64,000 bases of DNA from Porcincola sp945869225 (GTDB taxonomy: Bacteria > Bacillota > Clostridia > Lachnospirales > Lachnospiraceae): the NCBI RefSeq assembly GCF_052118625.1, contig NZ_JBQKGW010000002.1, positions 62,001 through 126,000 on the forward strand. Reading direction: 5' to 3'. The notes beneath the pieces are model-generated. The model did not search any database and was not told the DNA's origin. It saw only the letters and a program-made list of their open reading frames with translations. The stretch's first letter is position 1, and every line of letters starts with the position of its first letter. This document shows, in pieces, positions 1 to 8,462 of the stretch. Both the position numbers and the translations under genes were made by a program.

Positions 1-706
1 CTGACATATCGTCGACACCCTTTTCCAGGGTCTCGATCGTCGAGCCGTCCCTGAGGATTGTGCAGCGGTCCGCCACATACTCGATTTCGTTCAGCTTGTG
101 GGTGATGATGATGGAGGTCAGCCCGTTCTTCTTGAACTCCTTCAGGAGATCCAGCAGCATTCTCGCATCCTCATCATTCAGGGAGGATGTCGGTTCATCA
201 AGGACAAGCAGCCTGACCTTCTTGGAGAAGGCCTTCGCGATCTCGACCAGCTGCTGCTTGCCGGTTCCGATATCCTTGATCAGGGTCTGGGCGGACTCTT
301 TGAGTCCGACCATCTTCATATGTCTCTCGGCTTCACTGTAGGTTTTGTCCCAGTCAATGACGCCGTATTTGTTCTTGATTTCGTTGCCCAGGAACATATT
401 CTCTCCGATGGACAGCATCGGGATCAGTGCCAATTCCTGGTGAATGACGACAATGCCGTCCTTCTCACTGTCAGACAGTCTTTTATAATGGCACTCTTTT
501 CCTTCGTAGATGACTTTTCCGCTATAAGAGCCGTAAGGGTACTGTCCACTCAGGACGTTCATCAGGGTAGACTTTCCTGCTCCGTTCTCACCGATCAGTG
601 CATGAATCTCTCCCCGTCTGACTTCCAGATTTACATCATCCAGTGCTTTCACACCTGGAAACTCTTTTGTGATGTGTTCCATCACAAGAATGTTGTCTTC
701 CGCCAA
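1..706 (-). CDS. Sugar ABC transporter ATP-binding protein, partial (MglA/XylG/GguA type)
   Basis: N-terminal part of a sugar-importer ATPase; the C-terminal half lies beyond the left edge. Reading leftward from a TTG at 706, the protein begins MAEDNILVMEHITKEFPG and carries Walker A GENGAGKST, a Q-loop region (VVIHQEL), the signature IGTGKQQLVEIAKA and Walker B LLVLDEPTSSL. This is the layout of the first nucleotide-binding domain of the tandem CUT2-family ATPases. The TTG start is chosen because GGAGG lies 9 nt upstream; an ATG at 682 is the alternative. It follows the ChvE-like binding protein, so it should energise import of that protein's ligand; the permease is expected outside the window. 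Family is certain, exact sugar is not. Confidence 0.9.
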   Translation of the reverse strand, partial: MAEDNILVMEHITKEFPGVKALDDVNLEVRRGEIHALIGENGAGKSTLMNVLSGQYPYGSYSGKVIYEGKECHYKRLSDSEKDGIVVIHQELALIPMLSIGENMFLGNEIKNKYGVIDWDKTYSEAERHMKMVGLKESAQTLIKDIGTGKQQLVEIAKAFSKKVRLLVLDEPTSSLNDEDARMLLDLLKEFKKNGLTSIIITHKLNEIEYVADRCTILRDGSTIETLEKGVDDMS

Positions 707-870
707 TCTGAGGATCCTCCTTCCCAGCAGTCTGCCTCAGGTCAGCCCGCTGCGCGATGCGCAGGGAAATTCTGCTTCAGGCAGGTGGTTGTCCAGCCGG
801 TTCATTCTGATTTTGCCCTGCCAGACAGGTTTCATATCGGATGCCATGATGCATGGCATAGATGGTTTAC

Positions 871-912
871 CTGAAACAGGCGGGATGAATCATCCCGCCC
901 ATCCTGTTTCAG
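871..912 (-). other. Large intergenic hairpin between binding-protein and ATPase genes
   Basis: A 10-bp outer stem (CTGAAACAGG / CCTGTTTCAG) encloses a second stem (CGGGAT / ATCCCG). No T-tract follows in the direction of transcription, so it is more likely an mRNA-stabilising or partial attenuating structure than a full terminator. It lies in the 284-nt gap 707-990; the rest of that gap shows only a small hairpin at 750-764 and the ribosome site of the ATPase gene. Confidence 0.55.
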
Positions 913-990
913 CTTGTTGTGCTGTTTGCAGGCATTATGCGCTGCCTGCTGCGCTGAGTCTCAGCCGCAGTGTCTGCAGCAGATTCCTCA

Positions 991-2142
991 TTACTGTGCC
1001 GGATGAAGATATCCGTCAGAATCCTGTGTATAGTAACCAGTGTCGACAAGCTTCTCAACAGCATTGTCCTTCGTGACAACATCCGGGACAAGGAGCAGAG
1101 ACGGGATCACCTTATCAACTGCGGTGTAGGACTTGTCATCAAATGTGCAGTCGAATCCGAACTTTCTGCCGTCGATCCAGGACTGATCAACCGTCTCACC
1201 GTTCAGGATTGCCTGCGCCAGATCAAGCGTGACAACTGCTTCATTTGCGACTGCCTTGTAGACGGTCATGGTCTGAAGGCCATCCATCAGATTCTTCAGG
1301 TTTGCTTCATCACCATCCTGTCCGGTGATCAGAACAGAATTCTTTCCAGCATAGTCAGACTGAATGGCCTGCGTCACGCCAAGAGCGGTGGAGTCGTTCG
1401 AGCAGAGTGCTACATCCAGCTGTGTTCCATCCGCATAGTAGGAACCGAGAATGTTCTGCATTCTGGACAGTGCCTTCTGTGTATCCCACTGAGCCGTTGC
1501 GACAGAATCGAAATCGGTCTGGCCGGACGGAACCTTCAGTGTTCCCTTGTCCAGATACGGCTGAAGGACGTCCATTGCACCCTTGTAGAAGAAGGTTGCA
1601 TTGTTGTCTGCCGGATCGCCGGCGGTAATCTCCATGTTGTAGGTCTTGTCGCCCGCATTATCGAGATCCAGAGTATCGACAATGAACTTGCCCTGAAGTG
1701 TACCAACGGTGTAATTATCGAAGGATACATAGTAGGTATCATTATCGTTCTTGATCAGACGGTCATAGGCGATGACCGGGATGTTTGCGTCTGCTGCCTC
1801 ATCCACAACGGTGTTGAGGGCCTCACCATCGATGGCTGCGATGACAAGAAGATCAACCTTGTCAGCGATCATGTTCTGAATATCGGAAACCTGACGTCCG
1901 GAATCATTATCCGAATAGGTAACCTCTGTCGCATATCCGGCTTTCTTGAACTGCTCGTCCAGATAGGAGCCATCACGATTCCATCTCTCAAGGGACTGTG
2001 TCGGCATCGAGATTCCAATCTTCTTGCCTGCTCCAGATGCTCCCTCGGTAGCTGCCTCGGTCTCGCCTGCAAATGCAGAAACCGATCCGAACATTCCGAC
2101 GACTGTAGCGATTGACAGTGCGACTGCTAACTGCTTCTTCAT
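991..2142 (-). CDS. Periplasmic-type multiple-sugar-binding protein, ChvE-like
   Basis: Extracellular solute-binding lipoprotein-type component of a monosaccharide ABC importer, 383 aa. Residues 1-25 form a signal peptide (MKKQLAVALSIATVVGMFGS, then an Ala-rich cleavage region). The mature protein has the class B binding-protein pattern GISMPTQSLERWNRDG, VDLLVIAAIDGEAL and IPVIAYDRLI, close to ChvE/multiple-monosaccharide-binding proteins. The start is the ATG at 2142 with GGAGG 8 nt upstream; a longer in-frame extension to 2187 lacks a ribosome site. It is followed by the ABC ATPase gene and preceded by a terminator, so it has its own promoter. The ligand is probably a pentose or galactose-type sugar, judged from the neighbouring xylulokinase, isomerase and epimerase genes. 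Confidence 0.92.
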   Translation of the reverse strand: MKKQLAVALSIATVVGMFGSVSAFAGETEAATEGASGAGKKIGISMPTQSLERWNRDGSYLDEQFKKAGYATEVTYSDNDSGRQVSDIQNMIADKVDLLVIAAIDGEALNTVVDEAADANIPVIAYDRLIKNDNDTYYVSFDNYTVGTLQGKFIVDTLDLDNAGDKTYNMEITAGDPADNNATFFYKGAMDVLQPYLDKGTLKVPSGQTDFDSVATAQWDTQKALSRMQNILGSYYADGTQLDVALCSNDSTALGVTQAIQSDYAGKNSVLITGQDGDEANLKNLMDGLQTMTVYKAVANEAVVTLDLAQAILNGETVDQSWIDGRKFGFDCTFDDKSYTAVDKVIPSLLLVPDVVTKDNAVEKLVDTGYYTQDSDGYLHPAQ

Positions 2143-2211
2143 CTCATTATCCTCCGTGATAGATGAATGATTTATTTTTTGCCACATTGCACCGTGGCTG
2201 TAACTGTCGTT

Positions 2212-2220
2212 ACTATATCA
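2212..2220 (-). promoter_or_regulatory. Possible extended -10 promoter of the sugar-binding protein gene
   Basis: Reading leftward, TGA-TATAGT forms an extended -10 element about 70 nt before the ATG at 2142. No convincing -35 is present. It is the best candidate between the terminator at 2286-2324 and the gene. Confidence 0.3.
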
Positions 2221-2285
2221 TGGTCACATTCACGAAGAAATAGAATTAATTGTTCACATTTAGCCTATTTTTGCCTATACAGTGA

Positions 2286-2324
2286 TAAAAAATACCCTCT
2301 GACAGGATAATTTTGCCAGAGGGT
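2286..2324 (-). terminator. Intrinsic terminator after aldose epimerase
   Basis: On the minus strand an 8-bp stem ACCCTCTG / CAGAGGGT is followed by a T-rich run (TATTTTTTAT). It lies downstream of the epimerase stop at 2376 and upstream of the binding-protein gene, separating the catabolic operon from the transporter operon. Confidence 0.85.
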
Positions 2325-2375
2325 GATTTGGAAGCAATATTTTGCTAATGTTAACCGGTTGTTATACAGGCCGGA

Positions 2376-3428
2376 TTAACGAACTGAAAACTTATAGCAG
2401 GTCATGGACTGGAACAGCTCTCCGCCCCGGAGGATCGGCTTCAGGAACCCGTCCTGGTTGATCGAATTCGGGAAATACTGTGTTTCCAGACAGAATCCGC
2501 ATCTTTTTCCATAGACGGCGCCATTCTTTCCCTTCTCCCCCTCTGTAATGAAATTGCCAGCATAGAACTGGAATCCCGGAAGATCTGTGAAGGCTTCCAT
2601 GCAGATGCCGGTCTTCGGCTGGTAGGCTTCCGCAAACTTCACACGCGCTGTACGTTCCTGCTGCAGGACAAAATTGTGATCGTACCCTCCGACATACTTC
2701 AGCTGATCATTGTCGTCTGCGATATCACGCCCGATTGTCTTCGGCTCAGTAAAGTCAAAGGGAGTCCCGGCTACGGGAGCAATCTCCCCTGTCGGGATTG
2801 CCTCGTGGTCCCGTACGGGTGTATAGGCCTTCGCCGCAAGCTGGAGAACCGTATCCTCAATGCTGCCGGAATCATGTCCGCCCAGGTTAAAATAGGTGTG
2901 ATTGGTCAGATTGCAGACGGTATCCCTGTCGCTTTCCGCCTGGTACTGAAGCAGAAGCCTGTCATCCTCTGTCAGCGTATAGGTAACGGAAGCTTTGAAG
3001 TTTCCCGGATACCCCTGTCTGAGATCCGCATCCTCGACCGAAAGCGTAACAGAGCTGTCCGTCTGCCCCGTTAATGTGAAGGTTCTTTTGTCAAAGCCAT
3101 CCGGTCCTGAGTGCAGATTATTCTGATTGTCATTCACAGACAGCTGATAGGTCTGTCCGTTCAGCGTGAAACGGGCTTTGTCGATCCGGTTTCCGGACCG
3201 GCCGATGCAGGCGCCGAAATAACAGCCGCCCTTGTAGTAACCATCCGGACTGTCATAGCCCAGAACCAGATCCTGCATCTTTTCATTCTTGTCCTGAAAC
3301 AGAATCGACACAATCGTTGCACCCAGATCTGTCACCTGAACCTGTGTCCCCTTCCCGTTTCTGATCGTATACAGGGAAAGTGTCTTTCCCTCCTTGTCCG
3401 TTCCGAACCTGCTCTGTGTTACAGACAT
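2376..3428 (-). CDS. galM: Aldose 1-epimerase (mutarotase)
   Basis: Interconverts alpha and beta anomers of aldoses in the cytoplasm; about 350 aa, normal for GalM. Seen: GATIVSILFQDKN near the N-terminus, GACIGRSGNRI, the substrate loop NNLHSGPDGFDKR, NLTNHTYFNLGG (the conserved histidine motif), VGGYDHNFVL and the C-terminal FCLETQYFPNSIN containing the catalytic glutamate. The start is the ATG at 3428 with GGGAGG about 8 nt upstream; a longer frame to 3530 runs through a terminator hairpin and is rejected. It is the last gene of the kinase-DUF4867-isomerase-epimerase operon and fits delivery of the correct anomer to the isomerase. Confidence 0.94.
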   Translation of the reverse strand: MSVTQSRFGTDKEGKTLSLYTIRNGKGTQVQVTDLGATIVSILFQDKNEKMQDLVLGYDSPDGYYKGGCYFGACIGRSGNRIDKARFTLNGQTYQLSVNDNQNNLHSGPDGFDKRTFTLTGQTDSSVTLSVEDADLRQGYPGNFKASVTYTLTEDDRLLLQYQAESDRDTVCNLTNHTYFNLGGHDSGSIEDTVLQLAAKAYTPVRDHEAIPTGEIAPVAGTPFDFTEPKTIGRDIADDNDQLKYVGGYDHNFVLQQERTARVKFAEAYQPKTGICMEAFTDLPGFQFYAGNFITEGEKGKNGAVYGKRCGFCLETQYFPNSINQDGFLKPILRGGELFQSMTCYKFSVR

Positions 3429-3490
3429 CTCTCTTTCCTCCCTGAAAATACACCCATCCGTCCATTTGCCCCGCGCAGCCTGAATGCAGT

Positions 3491-3531
3491 GAAAAATGGC
3501 GGATGCGCACCTTCGAAGCACACCCGCCATT
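3491..3531 (-). terminator. Hairpin with T-run between isomerase and epimerase genes
   Basis: AATGGCGG at 3495-3502 pairs with CCGCCATT at 3524-3531, and the stem continues for about six more pairs including two G-U. On the minus strand the stem is followed by a short T-run. It probably lowers expression of the epimerase relative to the isomerase. Confidence 0.65.
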
Positions 3532-3566
3532 CTATCACATCTTCACTTCTCCAAACAAGTTTGCCG

Positions 3567-5063
3567 TCATCTGCGGATGAACGGATTCTCGTCAGCATAC
3601 GGCAGAGACGCCGGATGATTGTAGCCAATCTCCGCCGGATCCACACCGATATACTTCAGCGCCTCATAGAGGGCCTTCCCATAGTGTCCGAACATCACTG
3701 CGCCATGGTGTGGGAAGTTCTTCCCGATCAGCCAGTAACGGTAGAAACGTCCCATCTCATGGATGGCGAAGACACCGATGCTTCCAAAGCTCTTTGTTGC
3801 AACCGGAAGGACCTCGCCCTCAGCCGCATAAGCACGGAGCCTGTTGTCTGCCGTGGACTGCAGTCTGTAGAAGGTGATTTCGCCCGGCTTGATATCGCCC
3901 TCGATCGTTCCGTCGCACCAATCCTGCGGATGGGTTCTTGCCATGATTCTCTGATAGGACAGATGCGGGCTGAGCAGCTTGCTGGAGCAGGTATTCCCGC
4001 AGTGGAAGCCCATGAAGGTATCAGTGAACTGATAGTCGAACTTGCCCTTGATGAACTCGTCATACATATCATGCGGAACGGAATTGTTGATATCCAGAAG
4101 CGTGGTCTCATCCCCGCTGATGCACAGACCGATGTACTCAGAGAGCGTTCCGTAGATATCGACCTCGCAGGAGACCGGAATGCCTCTTCTCATCAGGCGG
4201 CTGTTGACATAGCAGGGGACAAACTGGAACATGTCCTGGAAGGCCGGCCAGCACTTCGTGGTCAGCGCGACATACTTTCTGTATCCCTTGTGCTCCTCGA
4301 CCCAGTCAAGCAGCGTCAGCTCGTAAGCCGCAAGCTTCTTCAGCATCGCAGGCTCCTTGCCTTCTGCATATCCCATCTCCTTCGCCATGTCCGCGATGGT
4401 CTCCGGAATTCTCTTGTCATCCTGGTGCTTCTGATAGGACTCAAACAGATCCAGCTCAGACTCTTCCTCAATCTCGACATTCAGGTTATAGAGCTGCTTG
4501 ATCGGTGCGTTGCATGCCAGGAAATTCGCCGGTCTCGGTCCGAAGGAAATGATCTTCAGGTTGCTCAGTCCGTACGCAACCCTTGCAACAGGAAGGAAGT
4601 CGTGGATCATATCCGCGCACTCCTCTGCGTCTCCGACCGGGTAGTCCGGGATATAAGCATTGATGTTGCGAAGGGCGATGTTGTAGCTGGCGTTCAGCAT
4701 ACCGCAGTATGCATCTCCGCGTCCATCCATCAGGTCCTTCTGACTCTCCTCAGCCGCCGCGCAGAACATCTTCGGTCCGTCAAAATGCTTGGCGAGAAGG
4801 GTCTCGGAGATCTCCGGTCCGAAATTTCCGAGAAAGACACACAGCGCATTACAGCCTGCTTTTTTGATATCCTCCAGCGCGTTCACCATATCAATCTCGC
4901 TCTCAACGATGGTGACCGGACACTCATAGATATCGCCCTTGCCATACTTCTTCTCATAAGCCTCGACGAGCGCCTTTCTTCTGTTGACAGCAAGCGGCGC
5001 CGGGAAGCAGTCGCGCGAAACCGCGACGACGCCAACCTTGATCTTCGGGATGTTTGATAACAT
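3567..5063 (-). CDS. L-fucose/L-arabinose isomerase-fold sugar isomerase
   Basis: Predicted cytoplasmic ketol-isomerase of 498 aa belonging to the broad fucose/arabinose isomerase fold family. Seen: an N-terminal alpha/beta domain (IKVGVVAVSRDCFPAPL), the segment CNALCVFLGNFGPEISE, FGPRPANFLACNAP, and a C-terminal catalytic-type region with acidic and histidine residues (CEVDIYGTLSEYI, MGFHCGNTCSSKL). The start is the ATG at 5063 with AGGAGG 9 nt upstream. It lies between the DUF4867 gene and the epimerase gene, downstream of a xylulokinase-like gene, which suggests conversion of an aldopentose to the ketose used by that kinase. The AraR-like box in the operon leader makes arabinose a reasonable candidate. 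It could instead act on fucose, D-arabinose or another sugar. Confidence 0.82.
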   Translation of the reverse strand: MLSNIPKIKVGVVAVSRDCFPAPLAVNRRKALVEAYEKKYGKGDIYECPVTIVESEIDMVNALEDIKKAGCNALCVFLGNFGPEISETLLAKHFDGPKMFCAAAEESQKDLMDGRGDAYCGMLNASYNIALRNINAYIPDYPVGDAEECADMIHDFLPVARVAYGLSNLKIISFGPRPANFLACNAPIKQLYNLNVEIEEESELDLFESYQKHQDDKRIPETIADMAKEMGYAEGKEPAMLKKLAAYELTLLDWVEEHKGYRKYVALTTKCWPAFQDMFQFVPCYVNSRLMRRGIPVSCEVDIYGTLSEYIGLCISGDETTLLDINNSVPHDMYDEFIKGKFDYQFTDTFMGFHCGNTCSSKLLSPHLSYQRIMARTHPQDWCDGTIEGDIKPGEITFYRLQSTADNRLRAYAAEGEVLPVATKSFGSIGVFAIHEMGRFYRYWLIGKNFPHHGAVMFGHYGKALYEALKYIGVDPAEIGYNHPASLPYADENPFIRR

Positions 5064-5161
5064 ATTGTGTTCCTCCTTGATAAATAGATGCTTGTATCGA
5101 TATGAATATCTGCAGCTTTTCACGAACCGGATGCCGGTCTGCAGCGCTGCTCTCCGCCTGA

Positions 5162-5782
5162 TTACTCAACCGTCAGATTCTCTCCGACGAGTCCCATCGG
5201 GCTCCCTTCCGGCAGTCCGCCCTCAGGATGTCCCAGCAGCCATTTGTTGACAGCCGTCAGATGACCGTCTTCCCCGCCGCTGTGTGTGCCCGAAAGTTCC
5301 GTATTTGTGCCCTTCGGAAGAACAACCAGCACACGGAAGCCTTCCTTCTTTTTATTGCACGGTGCATAATGAAGCGTCGTCGCGAAGACTTCGATCGGGA
5401 CGCCTGCCGGTGCGCGGAAGACCTTGCAGGTAGATGTATCAAAGGTGCCGTCCGACGCGATATCCGTCTGTTTCCCAAGAATCAGATAAAACTCGTCGGC
5501 GCCAAGATTGAGCTCGGAGCTTCTGTGATACTCGAGGGCATTCAGCTTATGATTATGCCCGTTGCAGTAGCCGATCTGCACAGGCAGCTCTCCGTACAGC
5601 TTTGACTGGATCTCCGATGCCTCCGGAAGCTTCTCCAGCTCCGGATCTCCCGGTACATAGATGGTGCCATCCTCCGGACACGGCGTTTTCTTCAGCGCTT
5701 CTACCATCCCGGTCAGATCCACGCCTTCCAGAATTCTGCCGTAGGCTGCGAATTCCGGATCCGTGATCTCATAGATTTTCAT
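5162..5782 (-). CDS. DUF4867 family protein of sugar-utilisation operon
   Basis: A 206-aa soluble protein that I recognise as the DUF4867 type. It has a cupin-like look: a segment with YCNGHNHKLNALEYHRSSE carrying several histidines and a glutamate, then DEFYLILGKQTDI and a later PAGVPIEVFATTLHYAPC. Such His/Glu sets could hold a metal, which would fit a sugar epimerase or isomerase, but no activity is established here. The ATG at 5782 is preceded by AAGGAG. It is sandwiched between the kinase and the isomerase genes in one operon, so a role in the same pentose or deoxysugar pathway is likely. Confidence 0.72.
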   Translation of the reverse strand: MKIYEITDPEFAAYGRILEGVDLTGMVEALKKTPCPEDGTIYVPGDPELEKLPEASEIQSKLYGELPVQIGYCNGHNHKLNALEYHRSSELNLGADEFYLILGKQTDIASDGTFDTSTCKVFRAPAGVPIEVFATTLHYAPCNKKKEGFRVLVVLPKGTNTELSGTHSGGEDGHLTAVNKWLLGHPEGGLPEGSPMGLVGENLTVE

Positions 5783-5824
5783 GCTGTGCTCCTTTCCGCG
5801 CGGTCTCGTTTTCCGCGTCTTCCG

Positions 5825-7303
5825 TCACTGAAGCCTTGGAAACAGCTCCTTCAGTGCCGGATAAATCTGTCTGAACTGCTGGTACTTCTCCTCGTACTTC
5901 CGGACAAGCGCCGGATCCGGCTCCTCCGTCCTGCTGATCCGGACAATCTTCTCACAGGCCGTCCTGACATCCGGATATTCCCCGCAGGCAACTGCCGCCA
6001 GCATCGCGCCGCCCATGGACGGTCCCTCGACACTCTCCGGAATCTCAAGTGTCAGATTACAGACATTTGCGACAATCTTTCTCCAGAGCGGACTCTTCGA
6101 TCCGCCTCCGACGATCGTGCTCTTCGTGACGGAAATGCCCAGGCTTCTCGCAATCTCGAGGGAATCTCTCAGGCCGAAGGCAACACCCTCCAGCATCGCC
6201 TGCGTCATATCCGCGCGCGTGGTGTCCATGGTCATCCCGATGAAGGTGCTTCTCGCAAGCGGGTCGTTCAGCGGGGAACGTTCGCCCATCAGGTACGGCA
6301 GATAGAAGACATGATTCTCTCCCAGACGGTCATCTGTGATTTCTGCCTGCTCTGCCGGGTAATCCTTCGTATGAAGAATCTGCTCCGTCCACCACTTGTT
6401 GCAGGAGGCAGCCGAAAGCATGCAGCCCATCAGATGGAAGCTTCCGTCCGCATGCGCAAAATCATGGACAGCATTCTGTCCGTTCATGCTGACGAAATGA
6501 TCTGCGGAGATAAACAGTGTTCCGCTTGTCCCGAGCGAAATGTTGCACTTTCCCTCCCCGACGGTTCCGGTTCCGACAGCGGAGGCCGCATTGTCGCCCG
6601 CTCCGGCGGCAACAACTGTGTTTTCCGGAATGCCAAGCGCCTGTGCGATCTCTCTCTTCACACAGCCCGTCTTCTCATAGCTTTCATAAAGCCGGGGCAG
6701 CATCTCCTCTGTGATACCGCAGATTCTGCACATATCGTCCGACCAGCGCTTGTGCGCTACATCCAGAAGCAGCATGCCCGAAGCATCGGAATAATCTGTC
6801 GAGAACACACCCGTCAGGCGGTAAGCCAGGTAATCCTTCGGCAGCATGATCTTCCTGCATCTTGCAAAATTCTCCGGCTCATGTTCCTTCACCCAGAGAA
6901 TTTTCGGCGCTGTGAAGCCGGCGAATGCGATGTTGGCGGTATCCTGCTCGAGCCTCTTTCTGCCGATGACCTCGTTCAGATAGTTCGTCTCCTTTGTCGT
7001 ACGTCCATCGTTCCACAGGATAGCCGGGCGGATGACCTGATCCTGCTCATCGAGCATCACGAGCCCGTGCATCTGGCCGCCGAAGCTGATGCCCGCCACC
7101 TGGCTCTTGTCCTGTCCCTCGAGCAGCTCCTTTACGCCCTCAATGGACTGTGTGTACCAGTCCTCCGGATTCTGCTCCGACCATCCCGGGTGAGGAAATG
7201 AAAGACCGTATTCCTTCGATACGATCCTGACAATCTTGCCCCCGGAATTCATCAGCAGCAGCTTGACGGCCGACGTACCAAGGTCGATTCCGATATACAG
7301 CAT
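5825..7303 (-). CDS. xylB: Xylulokinase-like FGGY carbohydrate kinase
   Basis: ATP-dependent ketopentose kinase of 492 aa, the usual FGGY kinase length. Seen: N-terminal phosphate-binding GIDLGTSAVKLLLMN, ISFGGQMHGLVMLD and ILWNDGRTTKE (substrate region typical of xylulokinase), GAGDNAASAVGTG, and the C-terminal TIVGGGSKSPLWRKI adenosine motif. The start is ATG 7303 with AAGGAG 6 nt upstream; an upstream in-frame extension to 7519 would cross the promoter and is rejected. It is the first gene of the operon continuing to the DUF4867 protein, the isomerase and the epimerase. Ribulose is an alternative substrate. Confidence 0.9.
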   Translation of the reverse strand: MLYIGIDLGTSAVKLLLMNSGGKIVRIVSKEYGLSFPHPGWSEQNPEDWYTQSIEGVKELLEGQDKSQVAGISFGGQMHGLVMLDEQDQVIRPAILWNDGRTTKETNYLNEVIGRKRLEQDTANIAFAGFTAPKILWVKEHEPENFARCRKIMLPKDYLAYRLTGVFSTDYSDASGMLLLDVAHKRWSDDMCRICGITEEMLPRLYESYEKTGCVKREIAQALGIPENTVVAAGAGDNAASAVGTGTVGEGKCNISLGTSGTLFISADHFVSMNGQNAVHDFAHADGSFHLMGCMLSAASCNKWWTEQILHTKDYPAEQAEITDDRLGENHVFYLPYLMGERSPLNDPLARSTFIGMTMDTTRADMTQAMLEGVAFGLRDSLEIARSLGISVTKSTIVGGGSKSPLWRKIVANVCNLTLEIPESVEGPSMGGAMLAAVACGEYPDVRTACEKIVRISRTEEPDPALVRKYEEKYQQFRQIYPALKELFPRLQ

Positions 7304-7321
7304 CTTATCTCCTTTCTGTCT

Positions 7322-7337
7322 ATTTGTACGTACATAT
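7322..7337. promoter_or_regulatory. AraR-like operator in the kinase leader
   Basis: ATTTGTACGTACATAT differs at one position from the AraR box known from Bacillus (ATTTGTACGTACAAAT). It sits between the promoter at 7388-7416 and the start codon at 7303, a position where a bound repressor would block elongation or initiation. Confidence 0.65.
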
Positions 7338-7387
7338 TTGGGGCTATATACGCTCATGTTGTCTGTACTGTTTCCATATTTGTTCTT

Positions 7388-7416
7388 ATCATACTCTATC
7401 TTTTGTCTATTTTCAA
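7388..7416 (-). promoter_or_regulatory. Sigma-A promoter of the pentose operon
   Basis: On the minus strand TTGAAA (7416-7411) and TATGAT (7393-7388) are separated by exactly 17 nt. This gives a leader of roughly 75 nt that contains the AraR-like box. Confidence 0.75.
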
Positions 7417-7444
7417 TAATGGATATCACGTTTTTCTCAATGTT

Positions 7445-7464
7445 ACCGTTGTTTCGGAAACGGT
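7445..7464. promoter_or_regulatory. Inverted repeat upstream of the pentose-operon promoter
   Basis: ACCGTTGTTTCGGAAACGGT contains the palindrome GTTTCGGAAAC, and on the minus strand ACCGTT is mirrored by AACGGT 8 nt later. Its centre lies upstream of the -35, where an activator or a second repressor could bind. No protein is assigned. Confidence 0.35.
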
Positions 7465-7481
7465 CTTGCCTAGGCTTTCCA

Positions 7482-7511
7482 CAAAAAAAGCGGCATGCTG
7501 CCGCATGCCGC
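7482..7511 (-). terminator. Intrinsic terminator after the lipid kinase gene
   Basis: On the minus strand GCGGCATG, a 6-nt loop and CATGCCGC are followed directly by seven T. It lies about 40 nt after the lipid kinase stop at 7554. Confidence 0.88.
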
Positions 7512-7553
7512 CGTCTCATTCCTTTGATTGATTCCGCCTGATCCCGAATCAGG

Positions 7554-8462
7554 TCAGTCCTCTGTCTTCAGATCATCATTTCCGGGGACAATGATCGGAA
7601 TCGCCCTGGGAATGTTCTCAATTACAGCGTGCTTCCGTTTGCCTCCGAACTCCCCGTCCCGCGTCCAGGAAACCGGCTCGTCGAACCAGATCTCCAGCTT
7701 TGATGTCTTGAAGTACGTGATGTTCTTGTTCGGCGTCTTGTTCAGGACACTGTTGATCATGCCCGGGTACTCAACCGCCAGTGCCGGCGAGTGAAACAGG
7801 ACAACCTCGAAGACCCCGTCATTGAGTGTCACATCCTTTCCGGTGATCCCTTTGAATCCCCCGACAGAATCGGAGTTTGTGATCATCCCAAGGAGAAAGT
7901 CGCCTTCTCCGGACATCTCCTGGCTCTCGTACCGGAGGTGATATGCCTTCAGGTTATTCAGGCTCTGCATGCCGCGGATCACATAGGCTGCATGTCCCAG
8001 CAGATTTTTCATATCCTGCGGGGTATCGTAGGATACCTCCACAAATGCCCCGAATGCCGCCACATAGACAAAGTAGCTGTCGTCGAGTCTGCCGAGATCA
8101 CACTGATAGACCGTTCCGTTCATGATTGAGCGGGCAGCTTTTCTCATCTGTTTCGGGATGCCCAGACTTTGAGCATAATCGTTTGTGCTTCCGGCCGGAA
8201 TGTAGCCGAGCGGACGCGTAAACCGTCCTGTCTGCATTCCAGTCACCACCTCATCCAGTGTTCCGTCTCCCCCGCTGCAGACAATCAGGTCAAATGCATC
8301 CCCGAACTCCTGCGTGATACGCGTTGCGTCCTTCGGTTCAATGGTCGGATGGACGACAATCTCATAGTCATCCTTTGAAAATTCCTCCAGGATATAGGAC
8401 AGCTGATCCCGAACAACACCCTTCCCGGATCTCGGATTGTAGATAAACAGCATTCTCTTCAT
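7554..8462 (-). CDS. Diacylglycerol/lipid kinase family protein
   Basis: Lipid kinase of the DagK/YegS/BmrU fold, 302 aa, presumably phosphorylating diacylglycerol or a related lipid at the inner membrane face. Seen: N-terminal LFIYNPRSGKG, the nucleotide-binding VCSGGDGTLDEVV, PLGYIPAGSTNDYAQSLG, then a C-terminal beta-sandwich region with NDGVFEV and an RDGEFGGK acidic loop. Start ATG 8462 has GGGAGG 9 nt upstream; an internal ATG at 8453 is possible. It is a single-gene unit with its own candidate promoter and terminator. Confidence 0.9.
   Translation of the reverse strand: MKRMLFIYNPRSGKGVVRDQLSYILEEFSKDDYEIVVHPTIEPKDATRITQEFGDAFDLIVCSGGDGTLDEVVTGMQTGRFTRPLGYIPAGSTNDYAQSLGIPKQMRKAARSIMNGTVYQCDLGRLDDSYFVYVAAFGAFVEVSYDTPQDMKNLLGHAAYVIRGMQSLNNLKAYHLRYESQEMSGEGDFLLGMITNSDSVGGFKGITGKDVTLNDGVFEVVLFHSPALAVEYPGMINSVLNKTPNKNITYFKTSKLEIWFDEPVSWTRDGEFGGKRKHAVIENIPRAIPIIVPGNDDLKTED

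Noticed and set aside
98..874. Long open frame on the plus strand over the ABC ATPase gene
   Set aside because: It is antisense to a clear ATP-binding protein with Walker and signature motifs; its own translation has no recognisable domain.
2351..2364. TTAACCGGTT-type palindrome near the end of the epimerase gene
   Set aside because: It lies in the 3' untranslated part before a terminator, not near a promoter, so an operator role is unlikely.
3111..5057. 648-codon plus-strand frame opposite the isomerase gene
   Set aside because: Shadow frame caused by codon bias of the minus-strand gene; no ribosome site and no protein-like composition.
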